A stretch of 64,000 bases of DNA from Aldehydirespirator sp965116965 (lineage in GTDB: Bacteria; Actinomycetota; Acidimicrobiia; Acidimicrobiales; Aldehydirespiratoraceae). How positions within the stretch are numbered: the stretch's first letter is position 1; each line of letters begins with the position of its first letter. The stretch is taken from NCBI GenBank assembly GCA_965116965.1, contig OZ220743.1:1240001-1304000 (forward strand), given 5' to 3'. The translations under genes were made by a program, and so were the position numbers. Below the pieces are notes generated by a model. That model was not told the DNA's origin, ran no database searches, and saw only the letters and a program-made list of their open reading frames with translations. Shown piece by piece: positions 40,682 to 50,967 of the stretch.

Positions 40682-43105
40682 ATGCCAATCAGGCCGCTCA
40701 CCGGCATCCGGGCCATCGATCTCGCCGCCGACCGCGGCGAGCTGTGCGGACGACTGCTCAGCGACCTTGGCGCCGACGTCATCAAGGTGGAGCCGCCCGA
40801 GGGGTCGCCCAGCCGCAGCCTCCCGCCCCTCGACCCGCTCACGCCGGAGCACTCGCTGTTCTTCACCATGCGCAACTGCGGCAAGCGCAGCGTGGTGATC
40901 GACCCCGGCGACGCCGCCGGCATGGCCAGCTTCGAATCCCTGCTCGGATCCGCCGATGTGCTGATCGGCTCGGCCGAGCCCGGCGCGGCCGCAGACGCGG
41001 GCGCCCCCGAGCTCGAGGCCGAGGCCATCGCAGCCCGCCACCGGCACCTGGTGGTCGCTTCGATCACCGCCTACGGACGCATCGGCCCCTACTCGGGCCG
41101 CGACGTGCCGGGCGCGGTGATCGACGCCACTTCGGGCATGTGCTGGAAGGCCGGCCTGCCCGAGCGCGAGCCGCTCATGCCTCCCGGCAACATCTCCGGC
41201 GACGTGGCCGGCCTGACGGCCGCCTTCGCCATCGTATGCGCTCTGATCCAGCGCCTCGGCCACGGCGCGGGGCAACTGATCGACCTGTCGGCCAACGAGG
41301 CGGCCGCGCAGATCACCGACTGGTCGCTGCCGAACTCGTCCAAGGCCATGGTCGAGGGGGTCGACCCGACGGAGATCAGGGCAGGTCCCGGCCCGGTGTA
41401 CACCATCCTTGCCGCGGCCGACGGCTTCGTGCGCCTGGTGGTGCTCAGTCCCCGCCAGTGGCACGCCATGAGGGCCTGGCTGGGTGAGCCCGACTACCTG
41501 CAGGACCCCGAGTACGACGGGTTCATCAGCCGGTTCCTGATCGCCGACGCGGTGCTCAACCCGCTCTACGAGGAGCTGTTCTCCACGATGACGATGGAGC
41601 AGGTGTCCGAGGAGGCCCAGCGGCGCGGCATCGTGGCCACCCCCATCCTCGAGCCCGGCGACGTGCTGGTCAACCACCATCTGGAGGCTCGCAAGACTTT
41701 CGACCGGGTTCCGCTGTCCACCGGCGGGGTGATGAGCCTGCCGTCGGGCTGGATGGAGACCGACGGTGAGCGGGTAGGCCCCACCGGGCGGCCCCCGCAC
41801 CTGGGCGAGCACACCGACGAGGTGATGACCTCGCTGGAGGACGGGCCGCGGCCGGACTGGCCCGAGGTTCCGGCGTCCGCCCCCGAGCCGACGCTGCCGC
41901 TGACCGGGATCCGCGTCGCCGACTTCGGCCACGGCGGTGTGGGGGTGGAGATCAGCCGGCTGCTGGCCGAGTACGGCGCCGACGTCATCAAGATCGAGAG
42001 CCGCGCCTATCCGGACTTCATCCGGGTCGTGCTGGGCGGGGAGATGTCGCCTTCGTTCGCTTCGTCGTCGAGGTCCAAGCGGAGTCTGGGCATAAATGTC
42101 AAGACGGACGAGGGCCGCCGGCTGCTGCTGGACTTGGCCGCAGGGTCCGGGGGAGCGGCCCGCTTCGACGTGGTGGTCGAGAACGGCTCGACCGGGGTTA
42201 TGGACGGCCTCGGGCTCGGATACCGGCACTTCGCGGCGGCCAACCCCGACGTGGTGATGGTGTCCAGCCAGCTCATGGGCTCCTCCGGTCCGTGGTCGGA
42301 CTGGAAGGGCTACGGACCGAACACCCAGGTCACCGGCGGCATGACCCACCTGTGGGACTATCCCGACGTCGACCGCCCGTCGGGATCGCAGTCGATCTTC
42401 CCCGACCACTGGGCCGGGCGCATGGGTGCGCTGGCCGCGGTGGCCGGGGTTCTTGGCCGGCGGCGGGGTGTGATGGCGCACGGCTGCCACAGCGAGGTGT
42501 GCCAGGTCGAGCAGACGGTCGGGGTGATGGGTGACCTGCTGGCCCGCGAATCGCTACAGGCCGGCTCGGTGAGGCCGCAGGGCAACCGCAGGGACCTGGG
42601 GACACCCTGGGGGTTCTTCGCCTGCGACGGCGAGGAACAGTGGGTGGCGATCTGCTGCCGCAGCGACGCCGAATGGGCCGCGCTGTGTGCTCTAGCCGGG
42701 ATCGACGATCCGTCCATGGCCACCCTCGATGCTCGCCGCCAGCGAGAGGACGAGGTGGAACAGTCGGTGTCGGCGTGGACCCGGACCCTGTCCAAGCACG
42801 CCGTCACCGAGGCCTGCTTGGCCGCGGGCGTGCCTGCCGGTCCGATGCTCACCTCAGGCGAGCAGCTCGAGGACCCGCATCTGGAGGCTCGGGGCTACCT
42901 GGTGAAGTTGGACCAGTCGCCCATAGGCGTGATGACCTTCGAGGGCCCGGCCTTCACGGCCACCGGCATGGCCGACGCCGACATCCGCCCCGCCCCCGGC
43001 CTGGGCGAGCACACCCGGGAAATCATGGCCGAACTAGGCCTCGACCAGGCCGCCATCGACGACCTCATCGCCCAAGGAATCGTGGAGATCGACGATCCTC
43101 GTTGA
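40682..43105 (+). CDS. Tandem (two-domain) CaiB/BaiF CoA-transferase
   Basis: An 807-residue protein made of two family III CoA-transferase units. Unit 1 covers ~1-385 (LTGIRAIDLAADRGELCGRL, LGADVIKVEPPEGSPSR, RNCGKRSVVIDP). Unit 2 covers ~395-805 (LTGIRVADFGHGGVGVEISR, YGADVIKIESRAYPDF, KRSLGINVKTDEGRRLL). The catalytic Asp in unit 1 is likely in GAVIDATSG; the corresponding unit 2 stretch is GGMTHLWDYPD. Such enzymes move CoA between carboxylic acids. It follows the thiolase by 50 bp and probably activates the substrate for that module. Confidence 0.85.
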   Translation: MPIRPLTGIRAIDLAADRGELCGRLLSDLGADVIKVEPPEGSPSRSLPPLDPLTPEHSLFFTMRNCGKRSVVIDPGDAAGMASFESLLGSADVLIGSAEPGAAADAGAPELEAEAIAARHRHLVVASITAYGRIGPYSGRDVPGAVIDATSGMCWKAGLPEREPLMPPGNISGDVAGLTAAFAIVCALIQRLGHGAGQLIDLSANEAAAQITDWSLPNSSKAMVEGVDPTEIRAGPGPVYTILAAADGFVRLVVLSPRQWHAMRAWLGEPDYLQDPEYDGFISRFLIADAVLNPLYEELFSTMTMEQVSEEAQRRGIVATPILEPGDVLVNHHLEARKTFDRVPLSTGGVMSLPSGWMETDGERVGPTGRPPHLGEHTDEVMTSLEDGPRPDWPEVPASAPEPTLPLTGIRVADFGHGGVGVEISRLLAEYGADVIKIESRAYPDFIRVVLGGEMSPSFASSSRSKRSLGINVKTDEGRRLLLDLAAGSGGAARFDVVVENGSTGVMDGLGLGYRHFAAANPDVVMVSSQLMGSSGPWSDWKGYGPNTQVTGGMTHLWDYPDVDRPSGSQSIFPDHWAGRMGALAAVAGVLGRRRGVMAHGCHSEVCQVEQTVGVMGDLLARESLQAGSVRPQGNRRDLGTPWGFFACDGEEQWVAICCRSDAEWAALCALAGIDDPSMATLDARRQREDEVEQSVSAWTRTLSKHAVTEACLAAGVPAGPMLTSGEQLEDPHLEARGYLVKLDQSPIGVMTFEGPAFTATGMADADIRPAPGLGEHTREIMAELGLDQAAIDDLIAQGIVEIDDPR

Positions 43106-43175
43106 TTAGCAGCATTTCACAGAAATCACTGAAATTGGTTGCATTGCCGATCAAGGACGGCTACCCTGCGCACCG

Positions 43176-43523
43176 ATGGAAACTCCGATCGCTGTCGCAC
43201 TCATCGGCATCGTTGGCACCTGCGCCATCGGCGGGCTCGGGTTCATCTTCACCAGCTTGCGGGCCGGCATCAGGGACAACAGCACGCGAATCGGCGGGCT
43301 CGAGGAGCGTGTTGGCGGGCTTGCGGTGATCCTCGGCCGGCTCGATGAGCGCACCATCAAGATGGCGGAGCACGCCGCAGGGTTCGAGGAGCGGGTCGCA
43401 GGGTTCGAGGAGCGCACAATCTCCGAGTTCGGACGGATCAGGGACGTGCTGGCCCGGATCGAAGCCACCCAGGCGGAGCAGGGGCGCCAGATCGAGAAGC
43501 TGTCGGGCGGCGATCTTCCCTGA
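43176..43523 (+). CDS. Small membrane-anchored coiled-coil protein
   Basis: A 115-residue protein. One N-terminal membrane helix (IAVALIGIVGTCAIGGLGF, ~5-24) is followed by a long heptad-rich helix with an internal repeat AGFEERVAGFEER (encoded by a tandem 21-bp repeat near 43379-43420). No family recognised. Possibly a structural or regulatory membrane protein. It is convergent with ino1. Confidence 0.6.
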   Translation: METPIAVALIGIVGTCAIGGLGFIFTSLRAGIRDNSTRIGGLEERVGGLAVILGRLDERTIKMAEHAAGFEERVAGFEERTISEFGRIRDVLARIEATQAEQGRQIEKLSGGDLP

Positions 43524-43556
43524 CGAACCCGTTGCTTCCGGCGGCAGAGCGGGCGG

Positions 43557-44867
<1,311 letters not shown>

Positions 44868-44884
44868 GGCAATAGAGTAAGGAT

Positions 44885-44929
44885 TTATTCACATATTTGT
44901 CTAATAATGAAGCAAAACTGAACTATTAT
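44885..44929. promoter_or_regulatory. LysR-type operator candidates between ino1 and its divergent regulator
   Basis: TTATT (44885) and AATAA (44903) form an inverted repeat containing a T-N11-A core, overlapping a second repeat ATAAT (44904) / ATTAT (44925). The region is far AT-richer than its surroundings and contains the promoters of both divergent genes. Confidence 0.5.
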
Positions 44930-44935
44930 GCTCGC

Positions 44936-45805
44936 ATGGCCTCCGCCCTGCCGGATCTTTCCATCCGCCAACTCGAATATCTGGTCGCGGTGGCCGACTC
45001 GGACACGTTCGCGCTGGCCGCGGAGCAGGTCGGAGTGAGCCCGTCGGCCCTTTCCCAGGGCTTGGCCGAACTCGAACGCCGCGTCGGCGTCTCCCTGTTC
45101 GACCGGGAGGGCCGGCGCCGGGTGCTGCGAGCCGACACTGAGCCGGTCCTCGATCACGCCCGCCAAGTGGTGGCTCTCACCGCCGACCTCGCCGACTGGG
45201 CTCGGCGCACCCGCTCCGGCGACCACGGCCGGCTGCGCCTCGGCATGATCGACGCGGCCGCGGTCCAGCACCACGGCGAGGCGTTGCGACAATTCCGGGC
45301 CGAGCATCCCGAACTGCGAATCCATCTGCGGGTGGGGCCCTCGGGTGATCTGCTGCGGGCCCTGGTGGACGGATCCATCGACCTAGCCGTGTGCGTGGAG
45401 CCCACCGAGCCGCCCCGAGGTGTGGGCACCGAAGTGTTGCTGGCCGAGGATCTCGCCATATACGCGCCCGACGGACGCCGCAATCCCGGCCCCAGTGCAG
45501 GCTGGGGGCCTTGGGTGCTGTTCCCCCGCAACGCTCACACCCGCTCCGGGATCGAGGCAGCCCTGCGGCGGCGGGGCGCGCCCGTGGAGGTCGTGGCCGA
45601 GTCCCACCAGCCCGAGGTGCTGTGCGAGATGGTGAGGCTCGGGCTGGGGTGGTCGGTCCTGCCCGTCGTTCAGGCCGAGTGGGGTGAGCAGCCCCTTGTC
45701 CGGTGCGAGATCCTGGCCCGGCGCCGGCTGGTGATCGCCCGCCGCACGGGCGCAGCTCCCCATCCCGCCGGTCTGCTGCTCGAACAGGCCCTGCGAGACG
45801 GATAG
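44936..45805 (+). CDS. LysR-family transcriptional regulator
   Basis: A 289-residue regulator. The N-terminal winged helix (LSIRQLEYLVAVADSDTFAL, then VSPSALSQGLAELERRVG, ~residues 8-65) binds DNA. The effector domain (~90-285) is a periplasmic-binding-type fold (RLRLGMIDAAAV, LRALVDGSIDLAVCVE). ATG 44936 gives the standard N-terminus; a TTG at 44897 would add 13 residues. The divergent inositol-phosphate synthase gene is the likely target. Confidence 0.88.
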   Translation: MASALPDLSIRQLEYLVAVADSDTFALAAEQVGVSPSALSQGLAELERRVGVSLFDREGRRRVLRADTEPVLDHARQVVALTADLADWARRTRSGDHGRLRLGMIDAAAVQHHGEALRQFRAEHPELRIHLRVGPSGDLLRALVDGSIDLAVCVEPTEPPRGVGTEVLLAEDLAIYAPDGRRNPGPSAGWGPWVLFPRNAHTRSGIEAALRRRGAPVEVVAESHQPEVLCEMVRLGLGWSVLPVVQAEWGEQPLVRCEILARRRLVIARRTGAAPHPAGLLLEQALRDG

Positions 45806-45825
45806 AGGTCAGAGGCCGAGCCTGC

Positions 45826-45976
45826 GAGGCCGTGGCCCGAGCGGCCCGTCTACGCCGAACTTCAATGGGTTAACCACCTCTGAGGTGGTCAACTGCTTGA
45901 AGTTCCGGCCGCATCCCCTCATAGCCGCCGACCCAACCATGGCGCGCCAGTGAGCGCAGCGAACAAGGAGCGGGAG
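45826..45976 (+). repeat. Composite repeat: R2 with hairpin copy D inserted
   Basis: R2 left part 45826-45849 (ending GAGCGGCCCGT), then CTACGCC, hairpin copy D (45857-45905; arms GAACTTCAATGGGTTAACC... and GGTGGTCAAC...TTGAAGTTC), a 44-bp spacer starting CGGCCGCATCCCC, then the R2 right part GTGAGCGCAGCGAACAAGG... (45950-45976). The uninterrupted elements at 24511, 51083 and 61545 join these two R2 halves directly. It fills the 259-bp gap before the MaoC gene. Confidence 0.8.
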
Positions 45977-46064
45977 ACACAACGCCGTGCCGCGAAGACC
46001 TAGCAACCCGGTCGCGTTCGCCGTAGCTTGGCGCCGTCCACCCCGGACGCGAGAGGGGAGCACA

Positions 46065-46541
46065 ATGAGCAACGCCGAGGCTGCCTACGCCGTCTTGAAG
46101 GCCCAGGAGGGCACCGAGCGAGGGCGCGGGGACTGGTTCGAGATCACCCAGGAGCAGATCAGCGCCTTCGCCGATTGCACCGTTGACCACCAGTTCATCC
46201 ACATCGACGAGGAGCGGGCCAAGGCCGAGACGCCCTTCGGCGGCACCATCGCCCACGGTTTCCTCACCCTGTCGATGCTCACCCACCTGATGCAGTCGGT
46301 TCCCTCGGACATGCCGCGACTCGACGGCGTGGTCATGGGCATCAACTACGGCCTCGACCGGGTGCGGTTTATCAGTCCCGTCAGCCGGGGCAAGCGGGTG
46401 CGGGCCCACGCCGTGGTCAAGTCGGTGGAACTGAAGCCGGCCTCCATCCAGACGGTTACCACCATCACCATCGAGATCGAGGGCGGCTCGAAACCGGCCC
46501 TGGTGGCCGACTGGGTCACCCGGACGGTGTTCGACTCATGA
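46065..46541 (+). CDS. MaoC-like (R)-enoyl-CoA hydratase
   Basis: A 158-residue hot-dog-fold protein. The hydratase 2 motif appears as FADCTVDHQFIHIDEERA, with Asp and His at the catalytic positions (~residues 38-47), followed by PFGGTIAHGFLTLSML. It should hydrate an enoyl-CoA. GAGGGGAG precedes the ATG. It starts a run of same-strand genes with the unknown 46582 gene and the SDR, possibly a beta-oxidation-like side pathway. Confidence 0.88.
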   Translation: MSNAEAAYAVLKAQEGTERGRGDWFEITQEQISAFADCTVDHQFIHIDEERAKAETPFGGTIAHGFLTLSMLTHLMQSVPSDMPRLDGVVMGINYGLDRVRFISPVSRGKRVRAHAVVKSVELKPASIQTVTTITIEIEGGSKPALVADWVTRTVFDS

Positions 46542-46581
46542 TTGCCGTCACTGGAACCGCCTGGAGGGTCGGGGCGGGCTC

Positions 46582-47382
46582 ATGAACACGTACCCCGTGA
46601 GGGTCGGCAGCTGCCTGTTCACCATGGTCGATCCCGAGCGCGGCCACGAGGTGGACTACAACCGCTGGTACGAGCGCGACCACTTCTACGCCGGGTGCCT
46701 CATCGGTCCGTGGCTGTTCGCCGGACGGCGCTGGGTGGCCACCCGCGACCTGAAGGACCTCCGGTTCCCGGAGGACTCCCCGCTGGCCGTGCCCACCGAC
46801 GCGGGCTCGTACCTGGCCATCTACTGGGTCCACGAGGGCCGTCACCGGGAGCACTTCGCGTGGGCTATCGACCAGGTGGTGGAGCTCTACAAGGACGGGC
46901 GGGGCTTCAACAACCGGATCCACGCCCACACGGTGCTGCTCCACAAGCCGTGGTCGCACTACCGCGACGAAGACCCGGTGCCCATCGAGCTGGCCCTCGA
47001 CCACCCCTACAAGGGTCTGGTCGTGGTGGCGGTGGACCCCGCCGAGGGCACCGGCATCGACGGGCTCGACGCCCACCTGCGGGCCGAGGCGCTGCCTGCG
47101 CTGATGGACGGCTCGAGCGTGGCTTCGATGGTGTCGTGGCGCTACATCGACCCAGCTGGGGGCGAGACTGAGCGGGCACCCATGGACCTGGGCACCCCGG
47201 CCGGGCCGGCCGAGCGCCAGGTCCAGATGTACTTCCTGGACGGCGATCCGGCCGACGCATGGCCCCGGTTCCGGGCCTATGCAGCCGGGCTGGCCGACGC
47301 CGGTGCCGGCAACGTGGTGTTCGCGGCGCCGTTCCTGCCCACCATCGTCGGCACCGACACCTACACCGACCAACTCTGGTGA
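46582..47382 (+). CDS. Hypothetical protein, possible dimeric alpha-beta-barrel fold
   Basis: A 266-residue protein I do not recognise. The start (VRVGSCLFTMVDPERGHEVD) followed by YNRWYERDHFYAGCLIGP recalls the strand-then-WY..H helix of EthD/antibiotic-monooxygenase-type ferredoxin-like barrels, and a second similar half begins near residue 145. No cofactor site is clear. It lies 40 bp after the MaoC gene and 16 bp before the SDR, so it probably works on the same substrate class. Confidence 0.55.
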   Translation: MNTYPVRVGSCLFTMVDPERGHEVDYNRWYERDHFYAGCLIGPWLFAGRRWVATRDLKDLRFPEDSPLAVPTDAGSYLAIYWVHEGRHREHFAWAIDQVVELYKDGRGFNNRIHAHTVLLHKPWSHYRDEDPVPIELALDHPYKGLVVVAVDPAEGTGIDGLDAHLRAEALPALMDGSSVASMVSWRYIDPAGGETERAPMDLGTPAGPAERQVQMYFLDGDPADAWPRFRAYAAGLADAGAGNVVFAAPFLPTIVGTDTYTDQLW

Positions 47383-47398
47383 GTCAAAGGAGAAGGCT

Positions 47399-48190
47399 GT
47401 GATTCTTGAAGGCAGGACCGTGCTGGTGGTGGGAGTAGGCCCCGGACTGGGCGCCAGTTGCGCCCGGCTGGCCCTGCGCGACGGGGCCAACGTGGCGGTC
47501 ATGGCCCGCAACGCCGAGCGCTTGGCCGAGGCCGCGGCTGAGCTTGACCCCACCGGCGAGCGGGTGGTGGCCTGCGCTGGCGACGTGACAAGCCAGGAGG
47601 ACTGCACTGCCGCGGCCGATACGGCCGCGGCCCGTTTCGGTGAGCTGCACGCGGTGGTCAACGTGGCCGCCCTCGACACCCAGAAGGGCGCGTGGCACCG
47701 CACGACGGACGAGGACTGGGAACTCAACCTCACCGTCAACGTGCTCGGCGCGGTGCACGTGGTGCGGGCGGTCGAGCCCCACTTCGCAGCGGCCGGCGGG
47801 GGGTCGGTGGTGCTGATCGGATCGCAGGCCTCGATGAGGCCGGTGGCGGAGTTCCCCCAGAGCCCGTACGGGGCGGCCAAGTCGGCGCTGCTGTCGCTGG
47901 CGCGCGACCTGGCCGCGGAGCTCGGTCCCTCGGGGATAAGGGTCAACACCGTCGTGCCGAGCTGGATGTGGGGACCCAACGTCAAGCTCTACTGCGAGTG
48001 GCAGGCCGGCACGAGGGGCATCACCGTCGAGGAGGTCAAGGACGAGATCGCCCAGGGGATGGCTCTGCGGGAGATGCCCACCGACTCCGACGTGGCCGAG
48101 GCCGTCATGTTCCTGGCGTCGGAGCGGGCCCGGATGATCACCGGCCAGACGCTCGTCGTCAACGCCGGCCACTTCTACCCAGTCGCCTGA
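47399..48190 (+). CDS. Short-chain dehydrogenase/reductase
   Basis: A 263-residue SDR: nucleotide-binding VVGVGPGLGASCARLAL (~residues 9-25), VNVAALDTQKG, catalytic Ser in LIGSQASMRPV (~143) and YGAAKSALLSLARDL (Tyr/Lys ~160/164). The PGLG rather than TGxxxGIG glycine motif is a variant. GTG start with AAAGGAGAAGG before it. It likely oxidises the hydroxyacyl product made by the neighbouring hydratase, but the substrate is unknown. Confidence 0.85.
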   Translation: MILEGRTVLVVGVGPGLGASCARLALRDGANVAVMARNAERLAEAAAELDPTGERVVACAGDVTSQEDCTAAADTAAARFGELHAVVNVAALDTQKGAWHRTTDEDWELNLTVNVLGAVHVVRAVEPHFAAAGGGSVVLIGSQASMRPVAEFPQSPYGAAKSALLSLARDLAAELGPSGIRVNTVVPSWMWGPNVKLYCEWQAGTRGITVEEVKDEIAQGMALREMPTDSDVAEAVMFLASERARMITGQTLVVNAGHFYPVA

Positions 48191-48317
48191 CCCAGGATCA
48201 TCCGCCGGTCGGTTATACGTCCACGATCCGGGCGCCGGCGCCCAATGCGTCGAGCAGCGGACCTATGTCGCTCCGGTCGGTTGGTGGTGGGCTCGGCCCC
48301 AGAGCAGGAGTAGCCGT

Positions 48318-49007
48318 ATGAGCCGAACGATGGAGGATGTGCGCAGGTTCGCAGGCGCCGACCAGGGTCTGGCGATCGTGTCGTTCGGGCGTCCTGACCA
48401 GTCGGTTCACTCCTCGCTGGTCAACGCCGGTGTGATGGCCCACCCGGTGACCGGCGAGGAGATGGTGGCGCTGGTCGTGCGGAGCAGCGCCGCGAAACTC
48501 CGCCATTGGCGCCGTACGCCGCGGGCCACCATCGTCTTCCGGTCGGGCTGGTCGTGGGTGGGCGTGGAAGGCGACACCACGATCATCGGTCCCGACGACC
48601 GATTCGACGGTTTCGACCCGTCATCGGTTCCCCAGCTGCTTCGGGACGTATTCGTAGCCGCCGGCGGCAGCCACGGGGACTGGGACGAGCACGACCGCGT
48701 CATGGCGGCCGAACGCCGGACCGCGGTCTTCATCCACCCCACCCGCATCACCTGCTGGGGATGGAACCGTTCCGGGATCACCGACGCGCCCTCAGGAACG
48801 TTCGCCGCGGTCACCGCCGGAGGGAAACACTCCTGCGGGATACGCGCCACCGGCACGATCACCTGCCCCGTGACTGGAAGCTCCAACGTCGTCTCCGTCG
48901 GCAACGATCATAGTTGTGGGCTGCGCACCAGCGGGACCATCACCTGCTGGGGCCATAACGCCTATGGGCAGGCTGACGCGCCCTCTGGCAGCTTTGGTCC
49001 GCCATAG
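48318..49007 (+). CDS. PPOX/F420-type flavin-fold protein fused to an RCC1-repeat fragment
   Basis: A 229-residue chimera. Residues ~1-140 match the pyridoxamine-phosphate-oxidase-like, F420-dependent family (LAIVSFGRPDQSVHSSLVNA, then SSAAKLRHWRRTPRATIVFR, ending IHPTRI). The sequence then switches without a gap into RCC1-type repeats: TCWGWNRSGITDAPSGTFAA, HSCGIRATGTITC, HSCGLRTSGTITCWGHNAYG. It stops inside a repeat at SFGPP. A whole RCC1 protein would hold several blades, so this looks like recombination of a PPOX gene end with an RCC1 gene remnant. Confidence 0.75.
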   Translation: MSRTMEDVRRFAGADQGLAIVSFGRPDQSVHSSLVNAGVMAHPVTGEEMVALVVRSSAAKLRHWRRTPRATIVFRSGWSWVGVEGDTTIIGPDDRFDGFDPSSVPQLLRDVFVAAGGSHGDWDEHDRVMAAERRTAVFIHPTRITCWGWNRSGITDAPSGTFAAVTAGGKHSCGIRATGTITCPVTGSSNVVSVGNDHSCGLRTSGTITCWGHNAYGQADAPSGSFGPP

Positions 49008-49162
49008 GCAGCTAGCGGGGTGTGACTTGCTGGTGCCCTTGCTTCGTGGTCTCGCGCCGGGCCGCACCTCCCGCTCCTCTTGTAGCGCATAGGACCAGTT
49101 AGCGGGCTGTTCGTGTCGCCTGCCCGCCATGAATAGCCCATACGACGCGATACGATGGGGGT

Positions 49163-50521
49163 GTGGGTAGGCAGATCACCGCTGAGGGGTGGATGGCGAC
49201 CCCGACAGGGTTCGGGCGACGACCTTACCGCGCCTATGTGCCGCATCCGCTGGAGGGATGGGAACCCGCTCTGACCGCCGAGGACGTGAACGCGGTCACC
49301 GTCGCTGATCGAGCGCTCGTCGCGGCTGGGGCGCTGCCGCAGCCAGAGCTCGCCGGCGGACTGGCGAGATGGATGATGACCCGAGACGAGAGCATCCGTT
49401 CGAGCGTCATGGAGGGGGTCGCCGCGACCGCGGCGGGGCTCGCCTGGGCCGAGTACCAGGACCGGGTGGGCCGCCCGGTGTCTGACGAGAACGAGGCTCT
49501 CACCCTTGGAGCTACGCAGCAGATCGCCGCCGCGGTCGAGCTTGGGCAACGGATGCGAGCCGGGTACAGCTGCACGCTGGATGACCTCTGCGGCATCCAC
49601 AGCCTGCTGTTCGCGCAGACCCGCGACCGCTCCTTGGGCGGCGTGCTGCGTGACGAGCCGATCTGGATTGGCCCTCCGGGCTGCCTCGTCGACGACGCCA
49701 TCTTCGTGGCGCCGCCCGAAGATCAGGTGCCGGCGCTTATGGACGATCTGGTGAGCTACGTGAACACCAGCGACCATCCCACGGTGCTGCGGGCAGTGAT
49801 CGCGCATGGCCAGTTCGAGACGATCCATCCCTTCGGCGACGGCAACGGCCGCACAGGACGCGCCCTGATCCAGACTGTGCTGAACGCGGCGGGACTGGCT
49901 GACGGCGCGGTGCCTGTCAGCTCGGCGCTCAGCCGTGACCAGCGCGGCTACTACGACGCGCTCAACGCCACCCGAGTCGTCTGCGATGCCGTTGACACAA
50001 CAAGCCGCAGCCGTGGTCTGCATGACTGGCTGACCACGTTCAGCAACGCGTGCGTGGAAGCCGAACGCCAAGCAGCCACAGTGGCGCGCACGGTCGAGGG
50101 TCTGGCGCAGCGATGGCAGGCCGTGGCCGTGTTCCGCCGTGACAGCGCCGCAGCCGCGGTGCTGGCTGCGCTGCCGTCGATGCCGGTGCTGGACGCCAAC
50201 ACCGCTGCGCAACTCGTCGGGGTCACCCCGAGAGCCGCCCGCAACGCGTTGGCAGCGCTCACAGATGTCGGGATCGTCAGCCCCGCAGGCGGTCGCCGCA
50301 ACCGCAGATTCACCGTCCCCGAAATGGTCACCCTGCTACGGGCCATGACCCCCGACGGCGGGCTGGCGGCCCGCGCACGAGCCTGGATGACCCCGCCCCC
50401 TGAACCGGCTGCGGCGGTGGCCTTATCCGGCGCAACGTGCGGATACTACGGACCGCGCGCAAAGCGCCACTGCTGGCTACCCCCGCGGCATTCCGGGCAG
50501 CACCGCTACCCGCCCGAGTAA
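49163..50521 (+). CDS. Fic-family AMPylase-type protein
   Basis: A 452-residue Fic protein. The catalytic loop HPFGDGNGRTGR (~residues 222-233) is canonical. An N-terminal SSVMEG near residue 79 fits the (S/T)xxxE(G/N) inhibitory helix of class II Fic proteins. A Fic N-terminal domain (ARWMMTRDESIRSSV) precedes it and a winged-helix region (AAQLVGVTPRAARNALAALT, ~350-385) follows. The C-terminal tail has CGYYGPRAKRHCW, with paired Cys/His that may bind metal. It probably adenylylates a protein target. Confidence 0.85.
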   Translation: MGRQITAEGWMATPTGFGRRPYRAYVPHPLEGWEPALTAEDVNAVTVADRALVAAGALPQPELAGGLARWMMTRDESIRSSVMEGVAATAAGLAWAEYQDRVGRPVSDENEALTLGATQQIAAAVELGQRMRAGYSCTLDDLCGIHSLLFAQTRDRSLGGVLRDEPIWIGPPGCLVDDAIFVAPPEDQVPALMDDLVSYVNTSDHPTVLRAVIAHGQFETIHPFGDGNGRTGRALIQTVLNAAGLADGAVPVSSALSRDQRGYYDALNATRVVCDAVDTTSRSRGLHDWLTTFSNACVEAERQAATVARTVEGLAQRWQAVAVFRRDSAAAAVLAALPSMPVLDANTAAQLVGVTPRAARNALAALTDVGIVSPAGGRRNRRFTVPEMVTLLRAMTPDGGLAARARAWMTPPPEPAAAVALSGATCGYYGPRAKRHCWLPPRHSGQHRYPPE

Positions 50522-50646
50522 CGCCACCGCGGCTGCTGCGGCGGTCTGGTCGTGGTGTGTGGTCTTGTGGTAGTCGGTGGGATGTCTGGTACTTCGGTCG
50601 AGTTGGGACCAACGAGTTATCGGGGTGAACGCGGCTCGGGGCAGCT

Positions 50647-50967
50647 TCATTGCTGCGCTGCCTCGCTCGTCACCTCCTGGAGAGCAGACTCGATTTTGGC
50701 GGCCTCCACCGCGCGGCCGAAGCGCGACTCGGCCTCCGCGGCGGACACAGCAAGAGCTTCCCCGATCTGGGGCCAAGTCGCTCCGGCGTTGCGTGCGGCC
50801 GACACCGCGGCGGCGACCTCACCCCAGGTCCTGTGCCTGATCTCGGCGATGTACTCGAGATAGTAGTCCGCTACAGGCCTCTGGCTGTCCGGGGAGGGCC
50901 CTGACGCCTCAAACCAGTCTGCGAGCTGTTCCGCTCGCTCGGCCATCTCTTGGAACGACGCCTCCAT
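50647..50967 (-). CDS. Small helix-turn-helix-like protein
   Basis: A 106-residue acidic, mainly helical protein. The segment VSAARNAGATWPQIGEALAV followed by SAAEAESRFGRAVE matches a helix-turn-helix pattern common in small actinobacterial proteins. The first half (MEASFQEMAERAEQLADWFE) is helical. No partner is adjacent; the Fic gene is convergent with it. Function unknown. Confidence 0.6.
   Translation of the reverse strand: MEASFQEMAERAEQLADWFEASGPSPDSQRPVADYYLEYIAEIRHRTWGEVAAAVSAARNAGATWPQIGEALAVSAAEAESRFGRAVEAAKIESALQEVTSEAAQQ

Noticed and set aside
40589..42490. Minus-strand frame of 633 codons opposite the CoA-transferase
   Set aside because: Antisense shadow with low-complexity Gly/His/Val composition; the plus-strand CoA-transferase has clear domain motifs.
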